The notes under the pieces were generated by a model. That model worked only from the letters and a program-made list of their open reading frames with translations. It did not search any database and was not told the origin of the DNA. A stretch of 14,621 nt of DNA from JAQUGA01 sp964521105 (lineage in GTDB: Bacteria > Bacteroidota > Bacteroidia > Bacteroidales > WCHB1-69): the NCBI GenBank assembly GCA_964521105.1, contig CAZFPO010000071.1, positions 1 through 14,621 of the forward strand, read 5' to 3'. The position numbers and the translations under genes are program-made. Positions within the stretch are counted from its first letter, which is position 1. The number at the start of each line of letters is the position of its first letter. Shown here piece by piece: positions 6,759 through 12,805 of this stretch.

Positions 6759-7430
6759 ATGTCCCTAATTTTACTTTTAATTTTATCCATTGCTCCTGGA
6801 TTAGCAATTTTGTTAGCAATTTATTATTCGGATAAATATGAAAAGGAGCCGTTTAAATTATTGCTAACATCGTTTATGATGGGAGTGGTGGCTCTAATTC
6901 CAGCTATAATTATTGAATTGTCATTTGGCTTTTTAGACCAACCCAATAATGTTGTTTTAATTTTTGTTTATGCCGTATGGGTTGTTGGATTTAGTGAAGA
7001 AGGCTCAAAATATTTCTTTTTAAGGACAGTCCCATACATTCGAGCAGCCTTTAACGAGCCTTTTGATGGAATTGTGTATTCGGTTATGATTTCGATGGGT
7101 TTTGCTACGGTTGAAAACATTATGTATGTTGTTGATGGGGGTTTTGGAGTTGGTTTAATGCGAATGATAACAGCGGTTCCTTTGCATGCTGTTTGTGGAA
7201 TTATAATGGGTTATTATGTGGGAATGGCTAAATTTAATAAGCAAAATTCACGAAAATTATTGAGTTCAGGTTTAATAATTGCCACTGTAATTCATGGTTT
7301 ATATGATTTTTTCTTATTTCAAAAAATGAATGAAGTTTTTATGCTTTTTGCGTTTGTAGTTTTAATAATTGCCAGTGTTTTTAGTATAAAAGCAATAAAA
7401 ATTCAAAGAAAAAATTCACCTCTAAAATAG
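6759..7430 (+). CDS. PrsW-family intramembrane metalloprotease
   Basis: This 223-residue protein has about seven hydrophobic segments. It belongs to the PrsW family, named after the B. subtilis protease that cleaves the anti-sigma factor RsiW. The conserved motifs appear in order: EEGSK (80-84) after the third helix, FDGIVY (102-107), GFATVENIMYV with Glu119, the helix TAVPLHAVCGIIMGY with His143, and HGLYDF with His179 and Asp183. These glutamates and histidines are the expected metal and catalytic residues in the membrane. There is no soluble extension. It diverges from the hpt operon and is convergent with the beta-barrel gene. No candidate anti-sigma substrate is encoded here. A poor promoter match (TTTCTTTG at 6738-6745) precedes the start. 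Other bacterial members have functions unrelated to RsiW, so the substrate remains open. Confidence 0.85.
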   Translation: MSLILLLILSIAPGLAILLAIYYSDKYEKEPFKLLLTSFMMGVVALIPAIIIELSFGFLDQPNNVVLIFVYAVWVVGFSEEGSKYFFLRTVPYIRAAFNEPFDGIVYSVMISMGFATVENIMYVVDGGFGVGLMRMITAVPLHAVCGIIMGYYVGMAKFNKQNSRKLLSSGLIIATVIHGLYDFFLFQKMNEVFMLFAFVVLIIASVFSIKAIKIQRKNSPLK

Positions 7431-7448
7431 TTTATGATAATTAGAAAT

Positions 7449-8186
7449 TTATTTTTTTCCACCGATAAAAAAGATAAATCCAAGCTGATATCCGGTATGG
7501 TCTAAGTAGTTATTTATATAACTTTCTTCTTCGTACAATTCACCTTGAGCATCAAATTTTCGAACAGAATATTTTATACTGTGTCGACTTTTAAGCAAAG
7601 CATTATATGACACATTAATTCCAAATTTATTCGAGAAAATAAATTGCAAGCCAGCACTATAACCTAAAAAGCCCATTGAGCTGGTTCGGGCACGGTATGT
7701 AATATCAACAAAACGGTTTGATAATTCGTTGTATTTTAAGTCGATAGATGGAATTGACATGGTTCGTAATCCTGCATTTCCTTCTCCATATAAATTAATG
7801 GTAAATTTATTTTTCACAATTTCAAACGGAATATTGATTTGTGCATTTAACGCAAATTTTCCAGAATTATAACCTTTGGTAATTAAAAAACTATCGGGTT
7901 GAGCATAACTTAAAAATGCATCTTGATTAAATTTAAAGCGATTAAATTCATAATTAAAACCAATTCCTAAACCGTATGCTATGATATAATTTACATCAAA
8001 ACCAATTTGATACCCATTTTTTGCAAATAAACCATTGGTCGAAGTGCTACTAAAATCAGTTCCAGGAATTACCATGCCACCATACGCACCAATATTCACT
8101 TTTTTGTCCAATAAATTCATGTTTGGCTGTGCGATTATGTTTAAAGTTACGGTAAATATTAAAATCGTAAAAATATATTTTTTCAT
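7449..8186 (-). CDS. Putative outer-membrane beta-barrel protein
   Basis: The 245-residue protein starts with a clear signal peptide (MKKYIFTILIFTVTLNIIAQ, cleavage near residue 20). The mature part alternates short amphipathic strands with turns, such as KVNIGAYGGMVIPG, IGFDVNYIIAYGLGIGFNYEF, FTINLYGEGNAG, MGFLGYSAGLQFIFS and FGINVSYNALL, and ends with a last strand GYQLGFIFFIGGKK. This is the pattern of the small 8-stranded outer-membrane barrels common in Bacteroidota (OMP beta-barrel / PorT-like group). I cannot assign it to a named protein. It starts 19 bases after the stop of the PKD lipoprotein gene and is probably co-transcribed with it, so the two may act together at the outer membrane. 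It is convergent with prsW, and no clear terminator is visible in the 18-base gap. Confidence 0.75.
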   Translation of the reverse strand: MKKYIFTILIFTVTLNIIAQPNMNLLDKKVNIGAYGGMVIPGTDFSSTSTNGLFAKNGYQIGFDVNYIIAYGLGIGFNYEFNRFKFNQDAFLSYAQPDSFLITKGYNSGKFALNAQINIPFEIVKNKFTINLYGEGNAGLRTMSIPSIDLKYNELSNRFVDITYRARTSSMGFLGYSAGLQFIFSNKFGINVSYNALLKSRHSIKYSVRKFDAQGELYEEESYINNYLDHTGYQLGFIFFIGGKK

Positions 8187-8205
8187 TTTTGTAAAAATTT
8201 GTTGA

Positions 8206-9225
8206 TTAGTAATTTAAGTACAAATCGATAAAAACATCTTGTAATGCAGGAACCGTTTCCACTTGCAAATATTTTCGTGGGTAGAAATTGTTTTTAATAT
8301 CAACGGGTGCAACAATTAATTCATAAAGAAAATCGGCAGGGATTTCAGACCCGTTGTCTCTTAAAATAACAAATTTAAATGCTTCATTGCTAGTAAATTG
8401 TACATTTTCAAAGAAGTTCCAACCGTTTAAAAAATCGGAAGATTTACGAAATTTGTATGGATAGCTACCGGGTGAAATAGTTCGTGTACGTCCAACAAAA
8501 TTTGTATTATGCCATAGTTCGATAAAAATTGGATTATTTTTAAAATTAGATGGCAACATTAAATTTATGGAATCGATAAATATTCGGGTAGGGGCAGGAA
8601 GAATTTGAATTTGTTGAGTAACTTCGTGGTTTGCACCACTTGTGCAAGTTCCTCGTAATTTAACGGTATAAGTGCCGGCACTATTAAAAATATGGTTAGG
8701 TTCTTCGTTATTGCTTTCGGTTCCATCGCCAAAATACCAATAAAATTGATTAGCACCGGTAGAATTGTTTTTAAAAATGACTTTGTTGGGAGCAAAAAAG
8801 TTGTTGTTAAAATGCGTAAATGTAAAACCAGCCACAATTGGAATTGACGTTTGATTTAATTCGGGCATAGGTAAAATGGCTGTGTCTGAACCAAGTTCGT
8901 TTGATACAATAAATTTTACCGTATAATTTCCTAAACTGCTATAAATGTGAGTTGGGTTTTGGTCGGTTGAAGTTGTTCCATCGCCAAAATCCCAAAAATA
9001 GTGAACGGTTCCTAATTTATTATCGGTTTGTTGATAAAAAGTAACAGGGTAGGGTGGTTCACAATTTTTTATCACCGAATACATGTTTTTAATTTCAAGC
9101 AACGGAGGAGCTTCGTAATAAAAATCCCAGCCTTTTACAGGGTCTTTTTTACATTGTGTAAATATTACGAAAGTTGTTAAAATAGCAAATAATACTATAA
9201 TTATTCGAGTTCTGTTTTTTAACAT
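8206..9225 (-). CDS. PKD-domain lipoprotein
   Basis: The 339-residue protein has a hydrophobic leader (residues 8-22) ending in a lipobox-like IFTQC with Cys25, so it is predicted to be a lipoprotein of the outer membrane. Two PKD domains follow, about 58-118 and 131-208. Each has the signature strand and turn (WDFGDGTTS at 78-86, WYFGDGTES at 163-171), then NPTHIYSSLGNYTVKF or EPNHIFNSAGTYTVKL. PKD domains are immunoglobulin-like folds used for protein or glycan contacts at the cell surface. The remaining 125 residues (about 214-339) look beta-rich and match no family I recognise. After Cys25 comes KKDPV; lipidation is clear, but surface export by a lipoprotein export signal cannot be judged. 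The beta-barrel gene lies 19 bases downstream, in the same transcript. No adhesin, protease or glycoside hydrolase domain is visible. Confidence 0.85.
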   Translation of the reverse strand: MLKNRTRIIIVLFAILTTFVIFTQCKKDPVKGWDFYYEAPPLLEIKNMYSVIKNCEPPYPVTFYQQTDNKLGTVHYFWDFGDGTTSTDQNPTHIYSSLGNYTVKFIVSNELGSDTAILPMPELNQTSIPIVAGFTFTHFNNNFFAPNKVIFKNNSTGANQFYWYFGDGTESNNEEPNHIFNSAGTYTVKLRGTCTSGANHEVTQQIQILPAPTRIFIDSINLMLPSNFKNNPIFIELWHNTNFVGRTRTISPGSYPYKFRKSSDFLNGWNFFENVQFTSNEAFKFVILRDNGSEIPADFLYELIVAPVDIKNNFYPRKYLQVETVPALQDVFIDLYLNY

Positions 9226-9251
9226 ATTGAAAATGATTTCTGTTTATTTAG

Positions 9252-9259
9252 CAAAAATA
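9252..9259 (-). promoter_or_regulatory. -7 promoter element for the lipoprotein/barrel pair
   Basis: TATTTTTG followed by C, read on the minus strand, fits the Bacteroidota -7 consensus and lies 26 bases before the lipoprotein ATG. The expected -33 position holds only T-rich sequence, so the match rests on the -7 box. Confidence 0.45.
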
Positions 9260-9310
9260 CAACTTTTCATTAAATAAAAAAACAGATAGATTAAATTGAT
9301 TGATAATGTT

Positions 9311-9967
9311 TTACAACTTCGCAATGGTGTCGGACGAAAAGATGTGTATTCCTTTAGTAGCAACCTGAGCGTTTTTAAACATTCCAAAAGCTACTGTTTT
9401 AGCATCTATTGCTTTGTATTTTTTTAAGGAGCCGAAAAATAAAAAGGAGGTGTTTTTTAAAATAAAAGCGGATATTTTTTCACCAAATCGAAATTCCTTT
9501 CGATTACCTAAAAGGAGTGAAGGACGGAAAATACTTAAGGCATTTAGTTCTAAATCGGTAATTTGTTTTTCCATTATCCCTTTCATTCGGCTATAAAAAA
9601 TTTTCGAATCGGGATTAGCTCCCATCGAACTAATAATTGAGAAATGCTTTACATTCATTTCTTTACACAATTTTGCAATTTCGAAAGGATAATCCACATC
9701 CACTTTTTTGAACTCACTTTGACTTCCTGCTTTTTTTATAGTGGTACCTAAGCAGCAAAATACATCATCAACTTTAAATAAATCTTTGTAATTGGATAAA
9801 TTTTCAAAATCAATAATTGTTTCAAAAATCTTGTTATCATTATTTTCAAGTGGCTTTCTTACCAGTGCATGAATTTGAATATAATCATCACTTTTTGTCA
9901 GAAGTTTTAGTAATTCATTTCCAACTAATCCGCTTGCTCCAACTATTAATGCACTTTTATTTTTCAT
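9311..9967 (-). CDS. TIP30/HTATIP2-like NAD(P)-binding oxidoreductase
   Basis: The 218-residue protein is an atypical short-chain dehydrogenase with a Rossmann fold. The N-terminal dinucleotide loop is GASGLVG (10-16). FCCLGTT (70-76), a VDVDYPFEIAKL helix, KHFSIISSMGA (108-117) with the active-site serine region, and the YSRMK (125-129) Tyr-x3-Lys pair follow. The order and wording of these segments closely resemble the human HTATIP2/TIP30 family. Bacterial relatives are usually annotated as NAD(P)H-binding or NAD-dependent epimerase proteins; the substrate is unknown. The start is the ATG at 9967, directly in front of the Rossmann strand. The frame stays open further upstream, but that stretch lies inside the TPR gene and has no domain. 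The start overlaps the TPR gene's end by 11 bases, suggesting coupled translation. Confidence 0.82.
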   Translation of the reverse strand: MKNKSALIVGASGLVGNELLKLLTKSDDYIQIHALVRKPLENNDNKIFETIIDFENLSNYKDLFKVDDVFCCLGTTIKKAGSQSEFKKVDVDYPFEIAKLCKEMNVKHFSIISSMGANPDSKIFYSRMKGIMEKQITDLELNALSIFRPSLLLGNRKEFRFGEKISAFILKNTSFLFFGSLKKYKAIDAKTVAFGMFKNAQVATKGIHIFSSDTIAKL

Positions 9968-11048
9968 AATGTTTTTTTGAAAATTTGCTATTGCTGTCAA
10001 TTTTAAGTCTATTATCGCGAAACCATTTAATAAAATTATCCCATTTTTCTTCGTTTGTATTAAACCAAGTATCAAATTCTGCGGGATTTCCTTTTCTCAA
10101 TAACCAATGATTATATGCTTCCATGTGTCCGGCTTTATACACTTTGAACTGGTAATCAAAAAGTGTATTTGGATATAGCGTATTATTGCCTGTTTTAAAA
10201 TATAGGTTTACGAAATTTTGCCTTATTCTATCTAACGAATTCATGTCAATTTGATTTTCGGTAAAAACAGATTGTAATAATAGAGGCTCATAAATTCCTG
10301 TACCAAAGGGCAATTGTTTTAATTCAGGACCTTGATTATCCTTTATTATGGTTTTTGTAGATTTGCTAAAACTAACTGATGTTGGTGAAACAGAGCTAAA
10401 TTTAATTTCACTTTTGTAAGTATCGTATAAAAGTTTGCTGATTTCTCCAGTTCTTTTACTACTTCGTTCCAAATTCATAAATATTTCGCCGTAAATCATA
10501 CCCCAAACTTCTTCGTTGGAGCTAATATAAATTAAGCAAGCACGATAATAGTTTGATGCAAAATCGGGCTCTACTTCAATGCCTTTTTCATACGACCTGA
10601 GTGCTTCGCCAATATTTTTGTTCGACCAAAAAAGATTTCCTTTTTCAAAGTACAGCATTCCGGATAATGGAAATTTGGATAAACCTTCGTAATATGTTGA
10701 AATTGCATCATCGCGTTGCATGGAAATTTCATAGCTTTTTCCTAAAATCTCGAACAGCTCGGTAGTAACTTCTTTATGTTCTTTGATGGATTCAAGTATA
10801 ATGATTGCATTTTTATAATCTTCCTTTAAAAAATAAGCATAGCCTAATTCATACGCATAATTATAGTTTTCGGGATCAAGCGTTACGGATTCTTTTAATA
10901 ATTTGATTCCTTCGTCAATTTTTTGTTCGTTTATTAAACTAATTGCGCTTTGAGCTTTTATTAAAGCTAACTCCTTTTGAACTTGAGCATTAGATAATTG
11001 TAAGTAAGAAAGTAATAATAATGTAAAAAATAGTGGTTTTATTTTCAT
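9957..11048 (-). CDS. Exported TPR-repeat protein
   Basis: This 363-residue protein begins with a signal peptide (MKIKPLFFTLLLLSYLQLSNAQ, cleavage near residue 21). The ATG at 11048 is preferred over a TTG 33 codons upstream, because only the former starts with an export signal. Residues about 33-165 form four tetratricopeptide-like helical pairs, recognisable from segments such as GIKLLKESVTLDPENYNYAY, ILGKSYEISMQRDDAISTYY and GEALRSYEKGIEVEPDFASN. TPR arrays are protein-protein scaffolds. The C-terminal half (200-363) matches no family I know. It contains a TYKSEIKFSSVSPTSVSFSK linker and an aromatic-rich end around NTLFDYQFKVYKAGHMEAYN. Without a lipobox it should be periplasmic. It is the first gene of a two-gene unit with the TIP30-like oxidoreductase, which it overlaps by 11 bases. 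Confidence 0.78.
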   Translation of the reverse strand: MKIKPLFFTLLLLSYLQLSNAQVQKELALIKAQSAISLINEQKIDEGIKLLKESVTLDPENYNYAYELGYAYFLKEDYKNAIIILESIKEHKEVTTELFEILGKSYEISMQRDDAISTYYEGLSKFPLSGMLYFEKGNLFWSNKNIGEALRSYEKGIEVEPDFASNYYRACLIYISSNEEVWGMIYGEIFMNLERSSKRTGEISKLLYDTYKSEIKFSSVSPTSVSFSKSTKTIIKDNQGPELKQLPFGTGIYEPLLLQSVFTENQIDMNSLDRIRQNFVNLYFKTGNNTLYPNTLFDYQFKVYKAGHMEAYNHWLLRKGNPAEFDTWFNTNEEKWDNFIKWFRDNRLKIDSNSKFSKKHYEK

Positions 11049-11125
11049 TGAATTTAAATGCTCGATTTTAATGTTTATTATTGTTTTTTGATGATTTGTT
11101 TCATTAAAAAACAAATTTTTTTTTG

Positions 11126-11133
11126 CAAAAATA
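11126..11133 (-). promoter_or_regulatory. -7 promoter element for the TPR gene
   Basis: TATTTTTG followed by C on the minus strand matches TAnnTTTG, about 78 bases before the TPR gene ATG. The -33 position (about 11153-11156) is only TTCT. The position, upstream of the chosen ATG, agrees with that start but does not exclude the TTG at 11147. Confidence 0.4.
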
Positions 11134-11214
11134 ACTTTTCTTACCAATTTGTAGAATATTTATAGTTAAAGATGCTAATATTCAAATTGGTTAAGTTTAA
11201 AATTAAAATAATGC

Positions 11215-11631
11215 TCAAGAGTTTTTTTGAAAATTACTATTAATTTTTTCTGCAAAGGCAATAATATGTCCGTCAGGGTCAGCAAAATAACAAACCTTAT
11301 CGCCCCAATCCATGTCTGTAATTGGTTGAATGACTGTTGCTCCAATTTTTACGGCATGTTCAAATTCAAAATCAATATTTTCAACATTCAAATACAGTTC
11401 ACAGCGGGGTATGCCATTTCCTAAATCGGGATGAACTGTTTTTGGGGTAATAATCTTTGCAATTCCATCATTTGGCATTAATCCTAATTTGCAATTTTCC
11501 GATAAAACAAATTCGGACATTCCAGGAACATCTATAATTGGCGAACATCGAAACAAATTTTCGTAAAATTGTTTGCTTCGTAATTGGTCTTTTACGTATA
11601 AAATTATTTCAATACTCTTTATCCCCGACAT
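11215..11631 (-). CDS. VOC-family (glyoxalase-like) protein
   Basis: The protein has 138 residues from the ATG at 11631; a GTG twelve codons upstream at 11667 is an alternative. It is a small cytosolic vicinal-oxygen-chelate fold with two beta-alpha-beta-beta-beta modules. The first opens with SIEIILYVKDQLRSKQFYENLF. The second has RCELYLNVENIDFEFEHAVKIGA and ends with the typical GDKVCYFADPDGHIIAFAE. The ending DPDGH-x-hydrophobic-x-x-x-E is the classic VOC signature, and the Glu is the usual metal-ligand position. Members include glyoxalase I, dioxygenases and antibiotic-binding proteins, and the sequence alone does not choose between them. No partner gene is close: the TPR gene starts about 166 bases downstream. 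A weak -7-like element (TATGTTTC at 11742-11735, minus strand) lies upstream. Confidence 0.82.
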   Translation of the reverse strand: MSGIKSIEIILYVKDQLRSKQFYENLFRCSPIIDVPGMSEFVLSENCKLGLMPNDGIAKIITPKTVHPDLGNGIPRCELYLNVENIDFEFEHAVKIGATVIQPITDMDWGDKVCYFADPDGHIIAFAEKINSNFQKNS

Positions 11632-11704
11632 CTTATTTGCTTTTTTAAAGTTAAGTTCAATTTTCACTTTGTTGAAGTAAACTTAAGGATTTACTGAATG
11701 TGAC

Positions 11705-11817
11705 TCAATTACCTATTGCAGGCTTTATTAGCTGGAAACATACCCCAAATTACTCAGAAATTGGTATAGCGTACGAGCCTGTTTTAGTTGTTATAACTTA
11801 TTTATGTCAACTACCTA
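11705..11817. other. Unexplained intergenic segment flanked by 11-bp direct repeats
   Basis: TCAATTACCTA (11705-11715) and TCAACTACCTA (11807-11817) are direct repeats with one mismatch. Between them GC is about 34%, coding-like rather than intergenic-like. A 6-bp inverted repeat (CAGGCT 11719-11724, AGCCTG 11776-11781) closes a 51-base loop. A plus-strand frame of about 45 codons starting at a GTG near 11701 exists but resembles nothing. No known RNA family is recognised. Confidence 0.3.
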
Positions 11818-11830
11818 ATTCATTTTCAAT

Positions 11831-12211
11831 TTAGTCAATGGGTTCCCATAATTGCACTTTGTTACCTTCTCCGTCTAGAATATGAATAAATTTACCATAG
11901 TCATAAGTTTCAATGTTATCAACAATTGTTACTCCTTCCTTTTTCAGTTCTGCAACAAGTTTTTCCAGGTTTTCAACTCGATAGTTAATCATAAAATCTT
12001 GTTGAGTAGTAGTTCCAAAGTATTCGGTGGTTTCGGGAAATGGTGTCCATTGAGTCTGAGCTTTCGTAGCACTATCTCGACTTTCGTACCATTTAAATGT
12101 TGCTCCATAAGGGTTTGTTTCAAATCCAAGGTGTTTCTGATACCATTCAGTCATTTTTTTTGGATCTTTACATTTAAAAAATAAGCCACCAATTCCTGTT
12201 ACTTTTTTCAT
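11831..12211 (-). CDS. VOC-family (glyoxalase/bleomycin-resistance-like) protein
   Basis: This 126-residue protein with the vicinal-oxygen-chelate fold is distinct in sequence from its neighbour at 11215-11631. It begins VTGIGGLFFKCKDPKKMTEWYQKHLGFE, the first module of glyoxalase-like proteins. The second module is NYRVENLEKLVAELKKEGVTIVDNIETYDYGKFIHILDGEGNKVQLWEP, where the final Glu of LWEP is the family's metal-binding position. The loop in between carries aromatic residues, including FKWYESRDS and QWTPFPETTEYFG. The length and ATG start are typical. It is a single gene with no operon partner. The substrate is unknown; detoxification enzyme or binding protein are both possible. Confidence 0.85.
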   Translation of the reverse strand: MKKVTGIGGLFFKCKDPKKMTEWYQKHLGFETNPYGATFKWYESRDSATKAQTQWTPFPETTEYFGTTTQQDFMINYRVENLEKLVAELKKEGVTIVDNIETYDYGKFIHILDGEGNKVQLWEPID

Positions 12212-12251
12212 TTTTTATTATTTTTTGTTATTATTGAATTAAAAAGAAAAT

Positions 12252-12281
12252 CTAAGATAAAAAGTTGCATTAAGTATCAAT
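12252..12281 (-). promoter_or_regulatory. Possible promoter for the VOC gene at 11831-12211
   Basis: TATCTTAG (12259-12252, minus strand) has one mismatch to TAnnTTTG. ATTG (12281-12278) lies 18 bases upstream as a -33 candidate. It sits about 40 bases before the ATG. Support is weak. Confidence 0.3.
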
Positions 12282-12337
12282 ATTGTAAATAGATTTTCAT
12301 TCCTGTTAAATTTATTGTCTTGGTTATTTTTGTATTT

Positions 12338-12802
12338 TTATCGACAACTTATATTTATCATAACTCCTTCTTTCATTCCGGGGCAAAGTGTAATATTTAT
12401 TTTTTTATTGTTTAAATAGTCACAATTATGTTCCGAAGCAAACCAAGTGTATTTTTTTTTATTTATCAAATAATCTTTCATAGCCTTGTAATTTTGTTGA
12501 CTTTCAAATAGTTCGATATAAACTATTTTCAAACTTTCGATATGCAAGTAAACAGTGATTTTTTGATTAAATTTGTCTTTTATGTAGTAGTTAAATGCAG
12601 TAATGGAATCTAATTTATACTCCTTAGGAAGAATTTTTAATAGTGAATCTCGTTTAGGCTGAATTTGTAAAAGATACTGAGATAGGTATAAATTTTTATC
12701 GAATTGTTTAATGTTAAAAGCTTGGGCTGACAAATTCTTCCCAATATTAAAAATCAACAAGACGATTAATAATTTGATAATAGGATTCGATATTTTTTTC
12801 AT
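12338..12802 (-). CDS. Small secreted protein of unknown function
   Basis: I do not recognise this 154-residue protein. It has a strong signal peptide with a hydrophobic core (LLIVLLIFNI, 11-20) and an LSAQ cleavage site near residue 26. The mature part is basic, with helix and strand segments such as NLYLSQYLLQIQPKRDSLLKIL and KITVYLHIESLKIVYIELFE. It has two cysteines near the C-terminus (CDYL and CPGMKEG) plus a terminal Cys-Arg. There is no lipobox and no membrane helix after the signal, so it should be periplasmic. Its ATG lies 3 bases after the stop of the MuiA-like gene, so the two are surely co-transcribed and may work together. No terminator is seen downstream. Confidence 0.6.
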   Translation of the reverse strand: MKKISNPIIKLLIVLLIFNIGKNLSAQAFNIKQFDKNLYLSQYLLQIQPKRDSLLKILPKEYKLDSITAFNYYIKDKFNQKITVYLHIESLKIVYIELFESQQNYKAMKDYLINKKKYTWFASEHNCDYLNNKKINITLCPGMKEGVMINISCR

Positions 12803-12805
12803 ATT

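Noticed and set aside
8700..9000. Similar stretches in the lipoprotein gene as a DNA repeat.
   Set aside because: They encode the WxFGDG signatures of the two PKD domains; the likeness is at the protein-motif level and does not extend along the DNA.
9968..10075. Upstream extension of the TIP30-like gene by 36 codons.
   Set aside because: The extension lies inside the TPR gene and lacks any domain. The Rossmann strand begins right after the ATG at 9967.
11049..11147. Upstream extension of the TPR gene by 33 codons from a TTG.
   Set aside because: It would place a polar stretch before a well-formed signal peptide and would include the likely promoter box at 11126-11133.
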